A stretch of DNA of 64,000 nucleotides from Branchipolynoe longqiensis (GCA_030323885.1 JASIRB010003192.1:17947-81946), one strand, 5' to 3'. Numbered from the stretch's first letter, positions 30,650 to 43,438 are shown. Program-made: numbers and translations. Notes: generated by a model from the letters alone, not told the origin.

Positions 30650-31290
30650 CGGTGTGTGTCACGTGATGCACAGAGTGTATTGCAGCTTAAACTGGGGTGT
30701 GTGTCACATGATGCACCAAACGTATTGCAGCTTAAACTGCGGTGTGTGTCACATGATGCACAGAGTGTATTGTAGCTTAAACTGCAGTGTGTGTCATATG
30801 ACTTGCCAAGTGTATTGCAGCTTAAACTGCAGTGTGTGTAACATGATGTGCCGAGCGTATTGCAGCTTAAATTGTGGTGTGTGTCACGTGATGCGCCGAG
30901 TGCATTGTGGCTTAAACTCCATTGTGTGTCACATGACACACCAAGCATATTGCAACTTAAACTGGGGTGTGTGTCACATGATGCACTGAACGTATTGCAG
31001 GGTGTGTCATGTGATGCACAGAGTGTATTGCAGCTTAAACTGGTGTGTGTGTCACATGACGTGCCAAGCGTATTGCAGCTTAAACTGTGGTGTGTGTCAC
31101 GTGACACGCCAAGCGTATTGCAGCTTAAACTGTGGTGTGTGTCACATGACATGCCAAACGTATTGCAGCTTAAACTTTGGTGTGTGTCACGCGATGCACA
31201 GAGTGTATTGCAGCTTAAACTGTGGTGTGTCTCACGTGATGCACAGAGTGTATTGCAGTTTAAACTGCAGTGTGTGTCACATGACATGCC
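30650..31290. repeat. 45-bp minisatellite, about 14 copies
   Basis: The unit is GTGTGTGTCACATGATGCAC followed by AGAGTGTATTGCAGCTTAAACTG. The 45-bp period is a multiple of three, so both strands stay open (241 codons minus; 123-165 plus) with exact 15-residue repeats (CHVMHRVYCSLNWGV). I regard these as artefacts: several frames are equally open. Confidence 0.92.
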
Positions 31291-32276
31291 TGTACACTGT
31301 AACGCACTCACCCAGAGTATCTCAACCGCGCCATGGACATTGTAGTGCAGTGACCAACCCGATGGTATGCTAATATTATTACAGACATAATGTGTGTGTA
31401 TATATAATATGTAAACAATTATTATTTTCGAATGTGTTCATGTGTGTCACTAAAACGAAGAAGCCCAGAAGAAGGCACCAAAAAGAAGTTAAGTGAAACA
31501 AGTGCTTGTCTAACGTAGAGTAATATCAGTGCAACGATGCGTGCTCGAATAGCAATGGCGGATTAAGTGACTGTGGTAGCTTCTTCTAAAGAAAGAAAAG
31601 AATAGAATCGGGCCCTTGTAAAAAAACTTTTAAAAAACTCCCCCCTCCCCCACAAAAACCCGGCCATTTAAAACAACAGCACACGCACACAAAAGGAACA
31701 GCCACTGTTCAAAGGACACAACGTACTTACAAGAAATACCCAGAAGAAAAACATCTAAATAATTGTAATGGTCCGACTAAAAAGTTAATAGTTGTAATTG
31801 TTGTTGTACACGGCGGGGTGAGTAAAGTAAGCTCCACGTTTTACCCAAGGAATTGACACCCCCTCCCCCCCCCCCCATAATATTTACAAATATAAATAAT
31901 TATGAATAATCGTGACTAGATCATGTTTGGGTGGTGTGCAGAATAGGGATGCTGGTGCTGAGCGTCTGCCCAGTCAGCGCGTGGAATTCCACCCGGTGTG
32001 AGCATTCAATGTAGGTTTACGTCCTAACAACATTTAAGGTCATATCAGGACGGGCAGACTCAGACCAGACTCGTCTAATCGGGCCAGCTGAGGTGTTTGG
32101 TGGTCCAAGGAGCTGGGGGGAAATAAGCAAACTGTTAGGTTTCAAAACACATAATTTTACACGATATAAATGAAGTCGGCAAACCAAGTACCACACCACA
32201 CAAATGTTATCAAGTTGAATAGATTGGACAATATGGTTCATGGAATACACTTACGCCCATACTCTGATGCGACTGA
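31291..32276. other. Unassigned stretch with a SINE tail
   Basis: Mostly AT-rich with poly-C runs (about 31640 and 31858). Positions 32019-32060 (GTTTACGTCCTAACAACATT then TAAGGTCATATCAGGACGG) are the inverted SINE-A tail without head or body. No gene seen. Confidence 0.5.
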
Positions 32277-35200
32277 CCAGGTTGGAGAGCTTACCTCGTT
32301 CGGGCTATGGTGGTAAATGTACCTAATTCGAGTACCGGTTCCATTTCCAAGGTCAAATTTCATATAAGATTAAGGTGCAGGTTCACAAATATGGTTGTGG
32401 AACACTGAGTTTTGGGAAGTTTTCATATTGGAATACATCACTAGAAAGCACAAAATTATATCGAATTTCCTGAATATTCGTAGGACATTTAGTTGGGACC
32501 AGATTGAGTAAATTAACAGTGAATATTAGGAACTAATTCAGGAGTTACAACACATGTCTATAGGACAAAACTGCCCATGACAGTACTGTGTTGGTATAGC
32601 CATCAATCTCAAACAATAGAGCAGCCTCCAGTCAACCATGGGGGTATATGCTGGTCTGTGGCCCACTCATATACTTCCACATGCCACTGGGGGAGGTCCT
32701 CTGGGGACTGTTGTGCATCATGTAGATATATTTTTTGCATTCCAATATATATATGCATAATAAATAATTCACTGTGATTATGTATCTGATGCATAATCAC
32801 CACAAAGATGGCTTGTCTTGCTGGTACAACATTAAGAAAAACCTACCTTAAATATTATTATATTTGATTTATTTTATTGTTTTGACAGCATATATACATA
32901 TATACACATATACATATACACACATATACATATATTAATAAACACTTTATTGCATTTAAACCGGTATGTATAGCCTCCCAGCTTCCTGGTTCCAAGCCTC
33001 CCTCCACCACATCCCAAATATTTGAATAGAAGTAAAAAGTAATAAACAAAAGTAAAATAAATCAAATAAAAATGCCAACCACTCACCAAAAATATGTTTA
33101 TATATGGTTTTGGGAGAACGGTGAATCCGAACACATGGCCTCATGGGTTCAAACCCTGGTCGAGTCAAACCAATGATTTAACAATCTGTTACAGCAACAT
33201 TAACATTCAACCTACCCTGTATATTATTGCATTTATATTTTATTTATTTTATTGTTGGTTATCACATTTTATTTATATTTATATCATTTGAATTGAGGCC
33301 TGCTGCCGGGAGTCTCGGCACCGGGAGGCCGGGAACCCTGGTGCCGGGAAGCTGGGATTCCTTGCCCCGATAGGCTGCCATCTCCTCCCAACCCCCAACC
33401 CGAACCATGTATGCCTATTATAAATGCTATACATATACCTATACATACCTATGCATACCTATACATACATATATATACACATATTTGATATACATTCATA
33501 TACATTCATATACATATATACGCATATAAACATACATAAACAATTTTTATATCTACCTACTATGGACCAAATTATGTAACTACCATAGTCCTGAGTCTGA
33601 ATTGAATGCATGAATATACATATGCATACATATACATACATATACATACATACATATACATACATATACATACATACACATAAAATTATCTGATGCATAA
33701 TCCCCACGAATATGGCATTTCTCGCTGGTACAGCAACATTAATAAAAACTTACCCTGTATATTATTGCATTCATATTTCATTTATTTTATTGTTGGTTAT
33801 CACATTTTATTAATATTCATATTATTTGAATTGAGGCCTAGTGTCAGGAGTCTCGGCGCCGTGAGGCCAGGAATGCTGGTGCCGGGAAGCCGGTATTCCC
33901 GGTGCCGATAGGCTGCCATCTCCTCTCCCACACCCACGGAAATCCAAACCCGCTATGCCTATTATAAATGTTATACATATACATACATACATATACATAC
34001 ATACATACACATACATATATATACATACACATACATACACATACATACATATACATATATATACATATACATACATATACATACATATGCATACATATAC
34101 ATACATACATATTAACATACATATATATATATATACATATATATACATATATATACATACATATACATACATACATACATATCTATATATACATATGCAG
34201 ACATATATACATGACTCTACACACATGCATATAAATACATATTGTATTTAGAGATGACTGCATCACATATCTTAGAGTGGTCCTCTATTTGTCGCTGCTA
34301 AGTTAATCCATATGTAGTCTGTGTCACTATCAGACTTATTGCAACAATGCAAGGGGCCTAAGCTCTGACACTTTCACACTCAGATTTTAACCAAACTCTG
34401 CCATTACCCTAAATAATATTCCATTTATATTAAATTTATTTTTGATTATGCATGTACATGTACACATACTTTTAAAGCTATATGTATATATGCATATATG
34501 CACATACATATGTATGTATTATATATAATATATAAATAATATTGCAATATCAGGTGAAGAATAACTTACCTGTGTTCCTAAATGTAAGGATGACTGTGCC
34601 AGATCCTTCACAATGGTAATCCATTTGCAAGTACCAAGTTGACTGTTGTGTAGTGTGTGCCTTCAGAAATATGTGTGTGCAGTGCACTGTGGCACAGACC
34701 CTTATAAACCAAATCCAATCCACTCTCACACCTATTCAAAGGGTATAAGCTCTGACACATTCACACTCAGTGAGCTCAGCTGTCAGTGGAGGTGCAGCCC
34801 AGAGAACCATTGGCTACCTGAGGTGTGAAAGCTTTCCTTGGCAGTTTTTGGTTAAAATCTGAGTGTTAAAGTGTCAGAGCTTAGGCCCCTTGCAATAAGT
34901 CTGAGAGTGAAACAGACTACACATGGGTTAACTTACCAGTGACAAATGGACCACTCTACAATATGGGATGCAGTTATCTCTAAATACATTATGTATTCAC
35001 ATATATATATATCTACATATATATATATATATATATAATTATGTAGTCACATATATAGGTCTCCATATGTATATATGTATACATATATTATATGTAGATG
35101 TGAATGCATGTAAATATAGGCATATATACACATAGGTGCATATGTAATATGTATATTTATATGTATACACATATGTATCTTTATATGTATACACATATGT

Positions 35201-36060
35201 ATGTTTATATCTATATATATATATTATATGTATACATACATGTATATGTAAATCTAAAAATAATGCCAATAATGATTAAAATAATACGGTAATACTAATG
35301 ACAAGAATAATGATAATAACGACAATAATGATAATAACGATGATAATAATAACAAATATATAATGATAAAAATGGAATAATACTTGACATTACCCGACCT
35401 GACTTTACCCGACCTGAGTTTACCTGTATATGTATATGTGTATATATGTATATATGCTGTCACAACAATAAAATTAATCAAATACAATAATATTTAAGGT
35501 AGGTTTTTCTTAATGTTGTACCAGCATCTTTGTGGTGATTATGCATCAGATGCATAATCACAGTGAATTATTTATTATGCATATATATATTGGTATGCAA
35601 AAAGTATATCTACATGATGCACAACAGTCCCCACAGGACCTCCCCCAGTGGCAAGTGGAAGTTTATGAGTGGGCCACAGACCAGCATATACCCCTATTGT
35701 TGGCTGGAGGTTCCTCTATTGTTTGGGATTTATGGCTATACCAACACAGTTATAACATGGGCAGTTCTGTCCTGTAGCCATGTGTTGTAACTACTGAATT
35801 ATTTCCTAATATTCGCTGTTAATTTACTCAATCCGGTCCCAACTAAATGTCCTATGAATATCCAGGAAATTAGATATAATTTTTGGCTTTCTAGTGATGT
35901 ATTCCAATATGTAAACTTCCCAAAACTCAGTGTGCCATAAGCATATTTTTGAACCTGCTACCTAATCTTATATAAAATTCGACCTTGGAAATAGAACCGG
36001 GGCTCGAATGAAGTATTTAGCCACCATAGCCCGATCGAGGTAAGCTCTCCAACCTGCTGA
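32277..36060. repeat. Nested palindrome of about 3.8 kb (foldback-like)
   Basis: Outer arms of about 600 bp: 32277-32888 inverts onto 35461-36060. It opens with AGGTTGGAGAGCTTACCTCG and includes GTTGTGCATCATGTAGATAT and GATGCATAATCACCACAAAG. Inner arms of about 150 bp: 34252-34402 inverts onto 34837-34988 (GGGGCCTAAGCTCTGACACT). Between them lie two direct copies of a ~230-bp segment (33170-33400, 33715-33960; AGTCTCGGCRCCG, GATAGGCTGCCATCTCCTCC) and ACATAT microsatellites (33425-33700, 33965-34215, 35000-35240). No transposase. Arms are similar but not identical, so this is not a recent duplication. Confidence 0.82.
33105..33190 (+). mobile_element. SINE-A head fragment
   Basis: GGCCTCATGGGTTCAAACCC then TGGTCGAGTCAAACCAATGA is the B box and start of body. 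The 3' part is missing. It lies inside the large palindrome. Confidence 0.65.
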
Positions 36061-37287
36061 CACTTGTCAACATCCGGTGGAGGTGAGGAGGGCCTCAGGT
36101 GATGCCACTGGTAAAGTGTTGAGTCTTACAGAGTATAGCAGTATAATAACAATTACCTTACGTATCTTTATACTCGCATAATACAATATACATCATATGT
36201 ATACATATGTGTGTGTTCTATAATGAATTATGGGAGTATAAACAAAGGACAATCCACCTCATTGATCTATATGCATGCTAGGTTGGTGATGGTTCCTAAT
36301 TCCACCGCTGGCGCCACTTGTACGTGGTTAACTCCAGTGTTTCCTGTCACTTTTGGATGGATGTTAAACTGGCTATGCATGTGGGTGGTTGTGTGTGTAT
36401 ATTATACAACTGATTCGTGAAAAGATAACACAACGCTAGACAGGATTGGTTACTTCATAAATCTCTCGCACAGGATTAATTTTTCGAAGCGAGTGACAGC
36501 AGTGACTTTCGCTAGTTGCGGAATCGGCCATGGATGGCGCCACCGTATTACAATTCCGCAGTTGAGAATAAATATATAGTAGAATAGAATAATTATACAA
36601 AATAATATTAATTTGGTTTCACACATTGTGTTATGCAATATATATGATCGTGACGACATACCGAACCAACTACTGCAATGTTACTGGTTAGATACTTGGT
36701 TTGCAGTTGACGCTGACTGTGTGTCATGTGCGACGCGATACTGATACGAACAGTGCACTTTGATGGTGGCTTAATATTCATGCGATGACATCAAATGTAA
36801 GGGAAGTAATTTTTCTTTTTATTTAAAGGTCTTTATATTTCGGTAAATACTATGGCCGGGTCCGCGTGCGTCATGCTACCGAATATCCATACGGACGTGT
36901 GTGCTTTCCGGAATGTTAATGAACAGGATATTCACAACATAAAACCTTCTTCACGGAAGTGCAACACGAACACCGGGGTTTCACAACCTCACTGAAAGCT
37001 CAGTCTCTCTCAAGGATCCATGGTGAAACTAGTATTATAGTAGTAACATTGCTATTATTGATTCAATATCCTTCAATGGACTCAATGACTCGAGGGAGGT
37101 GTTAATTTTAGTTGATTCAATGGGTTGTCATTAAATTCAAATCCGTAATAAATATAGTGGTTTGCGAATTGGTGTGTTAAGCTGGTGTTAATACATCTAG
37201 GCTCACTGCATTCGTGGCTGTTGTTTTCCACTTGCCCGTCTGAATAGACATGCTGTATAATTTAATATGCTAATATTATTACCAATG
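36061..37287. other. Unassigned intergenic stretch
   Basis: No gene, no clear repeat. Short ORFs only. Confidence 0.45.
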
Positions 37288-37540
37288 GACCAGACGGGAT
37301 GGCCGAATGAGTTAGAGCGTCCGTCTCCCGTGTTTGTAGATCGTGGGATCATGGGTTCGAATCCTGGTCGAGTCAAACCAATGACTTAAAAATTGATACG
37401 TGTCGCTTCCTAGCCAGACGCTCGGCATTACTAGGAAAGGGCAAGGAGCAGTGGATTGAGGAAGACCAGTCGTCTGCGATTGAAATTTCCCCTGCTTAAC
37501 CAACTAATGTACCAACAAAAAAACAAAACAAAAAAAAAGG
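37288..37540 (+). mobile_element. SINE with SINE-A head and a second tail type
   Basis: The head is well kept: GACGGGATGGCCGAATGAGT (A box) and GGGTTCGAATCCTGGTCGAG (B box), then the SINE-A body to AGGAAAGGGCAAGG. From about 37450 the sequence switches to GAGGAAGACCAGTCGTCTGC and GAAATTTCCCCTGCTTAA, ending in an A-rich tail. That 3' part is shared with the different SINE at 42971-43295 (inverted). The element is a chimera of two SINE families. Confidence 0.85.
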
Positions 37541-37954
37541 AACAATGCTGTCTGGTGTAGTTCCATGAGTCACTCGCCGGAACTGGCACCTCCTACTAGT
37601 TTCCCCGGTGCCTCTTGAAGTAGGGGACGCTACTTGTCACAGCAGCTGCTGTCCCAATAATACATCACCACTTGTGAGGTTTTTACTTTTAAATAAATGA
37701 AAAGTTGTAGAAGGGTGCTATTAGAAGTAAGTATTAGGCAGAGTTTACTGGATTTAATCAAGTGCCAATTAGTTGTCACGTAATCCTAGAGTAATACTAG
37801 CTTTCCTTCACAGATGACAGAGTGATTCTTCGAGTGAATGTTGTTGTATATATAACCCCATTTGAAATATCTATGAGGAGAAATTTAAAGAAGGTAGTTA
37901 TGTTTTTTAAAGCTGGCTGATTGTAATGAATGCATTGGTATTATATATGGAGTG
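37541..37954. other. Unassigned stretch
   Basis: Nothing recognisable. Confidence 0.4.
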
Positions 37955-38735
37955 GAAAGCCCCAGCCCCAGGCCCAGCCCCAGCCCCAGCCCCAGCCCCA
38001 GTCCCAGGCCCAGCCCCAGCCCAGCGCCACCTAGCAGCGCCACCTAGCAGACGTCCGCCGCGCCACGTAGCAGACGTCCGCAGCACCACCTAGCAGCAGC
38101 ACCTAGCAGACGCCCGCAGCGCCACCTAGCAGACATCCGCAGCAACACCTAGCAGACGTCTATAGCGCCACCTAGCAGCAGCACCTAGGAGATGCCCACC
38201 GCACCACGTAGCAGCGCCACCTAGCAGACATCCGCAGCGCCACCTAGCAGATGTCTGCAGTGCCACCTAGCAGACACCTGCATCGCCACCTAGGAGCAGC
38301 ACCTAGCAGACATCTGTAGCGCCACGTAGCAGACATCCGCAGCGCCACCTAGCAGACGCCCACCGCACCACATAGCAGTGCCACCTAGCAGCAGCACCTA
38401 GTAGACATCTGTAGTGCCACGTAGCAGACATCCGCAGCGCCACCTAGCAGACGCCCACCGCACCACGTAGCAGTGCCACCTAGCAGACGCCCGCAGTGCC
38501 GCCTAGAAGACGTCCACAGCGCCACCTAGCAGACACCCGCAGCACCACCTAGCAGATGCCCGCCGTGCCACCTAGCAGATGCCCGCCACGCCAAGTAGCA
38601 GACGTCCACAGCGCCACCTAGCAGACACTCGCCGCGCCACGTAGCAGACGTCCGCAGCGCCACCTAGCAGACGCCTACAGCGCCACCTAGCAGATGCCCA
38701 CAGCGCCACCTAGCAGACGCCCGACGCGCCACCCA
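37955..38735. repeat. CAGCCC repeat and 23-bp minisatellite (CGCCACCTAGCAGACGTCCGCAG type)
   Basis: A short (CCCCAG)n run at 37955-38022 is followed by about 30 copies of a 23-bp unit built on CGCCACCTAGCAGACG, with some 15-bp short units (AGCAGCACCTAGCAG). Confidence 0.92.
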
Positions 38736-39590
38736 GAGTATCTCGGCATCCCATAATAAGTCGGCTTAGTGGTACTTGCGGGTAAGCCCTTGTCACCCTT
38801 AGCATTCACCTGATTAACGCCGGGACGCCGTGTGTAGTGCTGACAAAGCTGCACGGAGGGGAGCGGCTCAGTACCCGTTACAACGGAGACGCCGCACCTC
38901 CTGTCTGCTACTCAATGGCGGCACTCTTATCGCCGTCCACACAACATTCCAAGAGTCCAGTTGGAATTATCTCACACTGATCGATGTGGACTATCCAGAC
39001 AAAGGCGGGGGGGGGGGGGGGAGCTAAGAGTTAAAATGTTGCATTGTAAGGCAACCGCTACAGCTTCATGGAAGCCCAATAAATGAATGTGCGTCGTGTG
39101 CGCATGCGCCGGAATAAAGGCAGAAGCAGTCGCACCTTGCGAGCCATGTTTGCTTACCTGGTAGCATGCGAGTAGTTGCGCAGGTCGTTCGAGCACTGCC
39201 TACCCAATTACAAGTAATGTATCCAGTGCATTACAATGTAGCAAAGTTCATGTGTCAGTTAAATGATACAATGTTTTCGTCCTAAATGATATTAGCATAA
39301 CATAGTACAGAGCACAATACCAAAAGTCCATGCACATGGAAAAGCTTTCCCCATGACCTGGCTCTGTAAAACCATCGACATTGATGGAAGCAGCTATTAC
39401 ACGGATTCTATGACAACCTAAGGTGTAGGTACATTTATTTCTACGTTAATAAACGTGGCTCCATGTACATGCATACAACAGTACATCTCTGCTGCTGAAG
39501 TGTGTATGCATGATCATATTAAAAGGATGAGGGGAAAGAAAGCTACCTTCAATTAGAACGCCCGTCAGATAGAAATCTGCATTTACACTC
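38736..39590. other. Unassigned stretch
   Basis: Contains a 16-G run at about 39006-39021 and one GCGCATGCGC palindrome near 39100. No gene seen. Confidence 0.45.
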
Positions 39591-40490
39591 GATGAGTCAC
39601 TTTATACTTACACCAGACAGCTTTTAATGCTACAAACATTAGCGATGAGTCACTTTATACTTACACCAGACAGCTTTTAATGCTACAAACATTAGCGATG
39701 AGTCACTTTATACTTACACCAGACAGCTTTTAATGCTACAAACATTAGCGATGGGTCACTTTATACTTACACCAGACAGCTTTTAATGCTACAAACATTA
39801 GCGATGATTCACTTTATACTTACACCAGGCAGCTTTTAATGCTACAAACATTAGCGAAGAGTCACTTTATACTTACACCAGACAGCTTTTAATGCTACAA
39901 ACATTAGCGATGAGTCACTTTATACTTACACCAGACAGCATTTAATGCTACAAACATTAGCGATGAGTCACTTTATACTTACACCAGACAGCATTTAATG
40001 CTACAAACATTAGCCATGGGTCACTTTATACTTACACCAGACAGCTTTTAATGCTACAAACATTAGCGATGAGTCACTTTATACTTACACCAGACAGCTT
40101 TTAATGCTACAAACATTAGCGATGAGTCACTTTATACTTACACCAGACAGCTTTTAATGCTACAAACATTAGCGATGGGTCACTTTATACTTACACCAGA
40201 CAGCTTTTAATGCTACAAACATTAGCGATGAGTCACTTTATACTTACACCAGACAGCTTTTAATGCTACAAACATTAGCGATGAGTCACTTTATACTTAC
40301 ACCAGACAGCTTTTAATGCTACAAACATTAGCCATGGGTCACTTTATGCTTACACCAGACAGCTTTTAATGCTACAAACATTAGCGATGGGTCACTTTAT
40401 ACTTACACCAGACAGCTTTTAATGCTACAAACATTAGCGATGGGTCACTTTATACTTACACCAGACAGCTTTTATGGTTACACACATTAG
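39591..40490. repeat. 53-bp satellite, 17 near-identical copies with AP-1-like sites
   Basis: The unit is GATGAGTCACTTTATACTTA, CACCAGACAGCTTTTAATGC, TACAAACATTAGC. About nine of the 17 units carry an intact TGAGTCA (AP-1/bZIP consensus); others read TGGGTCA, TGATTCA or AGAGTCA. The variants recur in threes (GAG, GAG, GGG), suggesting a higher-order repeat. High identity implies recent expansion. Confidence 0.95.
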
Positions 40491-41438
40491 CGGGCTTTGT
40501 TTGAACAGACTGGCTATTTATTTGGATTAATAACATGGGAGAATTCAACAGTCCAAAATAATACCATATATAGATAGTCACTCCTTGATGCATAGATATT
40601 GGGTACTGTTAATCTCTCATATGAAAGACGATTCATAACAGTGAAGTGAAAGGGGAGGGGGGGGTCCGATTCTAGGTTTGCTTATGGCCTGAACAAAAGG
40701 ACTCATGTCACAACAAAAAGAACACACAGTAAGTCGCGTTGTAACACGCTAAGTTATAGCTACAGATTGGCTTAATAAATTCAAAAATCCTGTTTGCTCA
40801 AGTGAAAATTCCTACCACACTAATATTGCAATGTCTCCGTAGTGATATGCGCTTCACTAATAACACATCGTCGGTCACCACATCACACCATAGTGTAAAA
40901 TGTCCCGATATTTAAGACATTGGTTATGGTGTGAACTATTCTATAATAAATTACAAATGGTCTATATAATGGTAAATGGTATGTAAAATCAAAGGCATAT
41001 AGGATTGTGTGGTGTTGGTGATCCATTACTGAGTTAAGATAGAGGTTGTGTATTATAATACATAGTGTGAGAAGGGCACTTCTTGAAATGTGACAGCATC
41101 TGTGGAGTTCTGTACACAGACCCCCTCCCCCCCCCCCCCAAGTGTTATTTATGGATCACTGCACACCCAGACACAACAGGGCACTGTAGTCCTAAACAAC
41201 CATGCCTTGGTTACAAGGTTCTTGAATATCATTGGTTGATGTAGGAATGCCTGTTGCTGATTGGAGATTTTGATCAGGTGTGTGCCACCATCTTGATTCC
41301 TGAAGCTATAAATGTAATAAAGAAGTGAGTCTAGCTCTCCTACTTTCACTCTATATCTGCTTTCCTTCCTTGCCTGTAGTGATTTCCTTTTAGCCTACCT
41401 ACACAACTAAAACTGCCAGCCAAGGACTTTACAATAGG
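40491..41438. other. Unassigned stretch
   Basis: AT-rich, poly-C run at about 41122-41139, no gene seen. Confidence 0.45.
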
Positions 41439-42592
41439 TTAAAGTTGTATAGTCTGATGATTTTGAGTTTCTCTAATTTTTTAAAGATACATCTGTTAGG
41501 TTGATTATTATCTACCTTACTTTAGTTTGTTGTACCTTGTATTTTAAATGGCTAACTATTGAGATGTTTGAAGTGCCAACATGCTAAATTAATTTGGGCA
41601 AACATGTGAACACTCTGGAATCATAGGCTTCATCAGTAACACATTCTATTAAAATGACTCAGTATTCCCTCTATAAGTCTATGCAGCTACAAGTACTTAA
41701 TAAGTGCAGAAGTATCTAAGTTAGATATGTAGAATCAAATGTAAATATTTGTTTTGATTTAGACAATTGTACGCTTTCATCGGACAATGCAGCTTTAACC
41801 ACGAAGACACTATAACATGGCCACCTTTGTTTGCTGCATTTAAACAGTCAGGTAAACATAAGGCGCTGCCTATGCCTGCACTCACTGCGCATGCGTGTGA
41901 CAGTCGAGCAGCGTTGTTGTCTTTCTCCTCCAACCAAACGCGGGCCGTTCAGCTAACAGATCGCCGTTCTGCGCGCGTCGCAGGCCGAGTGGTAACAGGG
42001 CGCCGTGTGCGATGTAACGGGCCGCATTTGGGGCGACCACGGCGAATCTTCACGGGAGAAGCGTGAGAAAAGGAGGACAGTCAGTTTGTTGTGGTTCTAG
42101 ACACGAGAAGTTGACAGGGTGGGGACGAGAAAGCGCCCACTTCACCGCCATGACACCTGCACGCAACGCGAGGAGCGGAGCGGAAACAACGGCACTGCCG
42201 GCGCATGCGCACACACCGCCGCCCCTTTAAGTGTTGCTTAAAGCTGCATAGTCCGATGAAGCATAACATTTTCAAAACCAAAATAATTATTTAAATTTGA
42301 TTCTACATATCTAACTTAGATACTGATGCACTTATTAAGTATCTGCTGTCAGATAGAAGGGAATACTGAGGCAATTTAATAGAGCCTGTTACTGTAGAAG
42401 CCTATGGTGTCAGAGTTTTGGCGTGCTTGCCAAAATTAATTTGGCATGTTTGCATTTCAAATATCTCAAAAGCTAGCCATTTGAAATAAAAGTTACTTCA
42501 AACTAAAAGTAAGGTAGATTATAACGATCAGCCTAATATATTCATCTAAGAAAATGACAGAAACTCAAAATCATCGGACTATGCAACTTTAA
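41439..42592. mobile_element. Composite of two inverted MITE arms around a GC-rich core
   Basis: The left arm (41439-41798) and right arm (42238-42592) are inverted copies. Each arm is itself bounded by TTAAAGTTGYATAGTCYGATG and its complement, so each looks like a complete ~360-bp MITE. The core (41799-42237) is GC-rich, very unlike the AT-rich arms, and has two GCGCATGCG sites (about 41888 and 42203) of NRF1 type. Solo pieces of the arm occur at about 1088, 2199, 24898 and 54334. Confidence 0.8.
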
Positions 42593-42780
42593 TGGGCCAG
42601 GGATTTCGAGGACGTTGTTTAATGCAGAGATGTGTGTGCAATGGCCGGGAAGTTAGAAAAGAACTCGGCAAAGCGAACACGAGGCGCCAAGTGCACGAGA
42701 AGCAGGCTGTTCTTCTTGTCAAGTATTTGGGGTTGGGGAATGGGACAGGAGTAAAATGACCCTAATTCGTTCTGCTTGAC

Positions 42781-43438
42781 TGGTTTATTGGGGCTTTATG
42801 CCCTAGCAACAACTGAGGTCATATCAAAGAGGGTGCCGACTTGCGACAGTGTGCATTGATAATGATAATGCCTTTATAGTGATGTCTCATTGGGATATCA
42901 TGCCATCGGCACCATGTCACCATATCCCACTCAGTCACATGATCCTGGCACTGAGCTAACCAGTCGTTGACTTTTTGTTGTTGTTGTTGTCCATTAGTTG
43001 TTTAAGCAGGGGAAATTTCAGTCATAGACGACTGGTCTTCCTCATTCCACTGCTGGTCGATAGAAAGCCCGAGCCTACACTTTTACCGACCCAAGGGATT
43101 TTTAACCTCCCACACCACATAGACATGGTATGAGAGCAACCGGCCTTTGATGACGCTGTAAGTTATACACAGCGGTGGAAATCCAAATTGGCAGAGCTGG
43201 GGGCACGGAGAATTGAAACGCCAACCCTCAGATTAGGAGTATGACCTAGAAAAAAGTCAGACACTCTAACCACTCCGCCACAGAGAATGCCACACCTAGT
43301 ATTTAGCAGTAATCTCAAGTACCAGGCAACATAGCGACAAGTATCAGTTTTGTGAAAAGTTAGGTTGACTCTGGTTGGGATTAAATCCACGACATCCCAT
43401 GTGAGAAGTGGTTGTCCGGCCCACTCGGCCGTCCAGTC
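42781..43438 (-). mobile_element. SINE-A copy interrupted by another SINE
   Basis: The 3' and body part is at 42781-42970 (inverted tail, ATCCCACTCAGTCACATGAT). The head part is at about 43296-43438 (CGACAAGTATCAG; inverted A box CGGCCGTCCAGTCTG). Between them sits SINE-B. The host copy is divergent. Confidence 0.85.
42971..43295 (-). mobile_element. SINE-B (different tRNA-like head) nested in SINE-A
   Basis: On the minus strand the head reads TCTGTGGCGGAGTGGTTAGA (A box) and GGTTGGCGTTTCAATTCTCC (degenerate B box), like a Ser/Leu-type tRNA. The body includes GGGAGGTTAAAAATCCCTTG. The tail is GAGGAAGACCAGTCGTCTAT plus GAAATTTCCCCTGCTTAAAC and (AAC)n. The tail is shared with 37288-37540. The exact insertion edge on the head side is uncertain by ~20 bp. 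Confidence 0.8.

Noticed and set aside
30586..31373. 241-codon minus ORF with Cys/His repeats that could be read as zinc fingers
   Set aside because: Exact 45-bp minisatellite; the Cys/His spacing follows the DNA repeat, and the other strand is equally open.
37312..37370. Possible functional tRNA gene
   Set aside because: A and B boxes are good but no acceptor or anticodon stem closes, and the sequence is the head of a SINE.
40491..41438. Possible gene or element in this gap
   Set aside because: Looked on both strands; found only short frames and a poly-C run.
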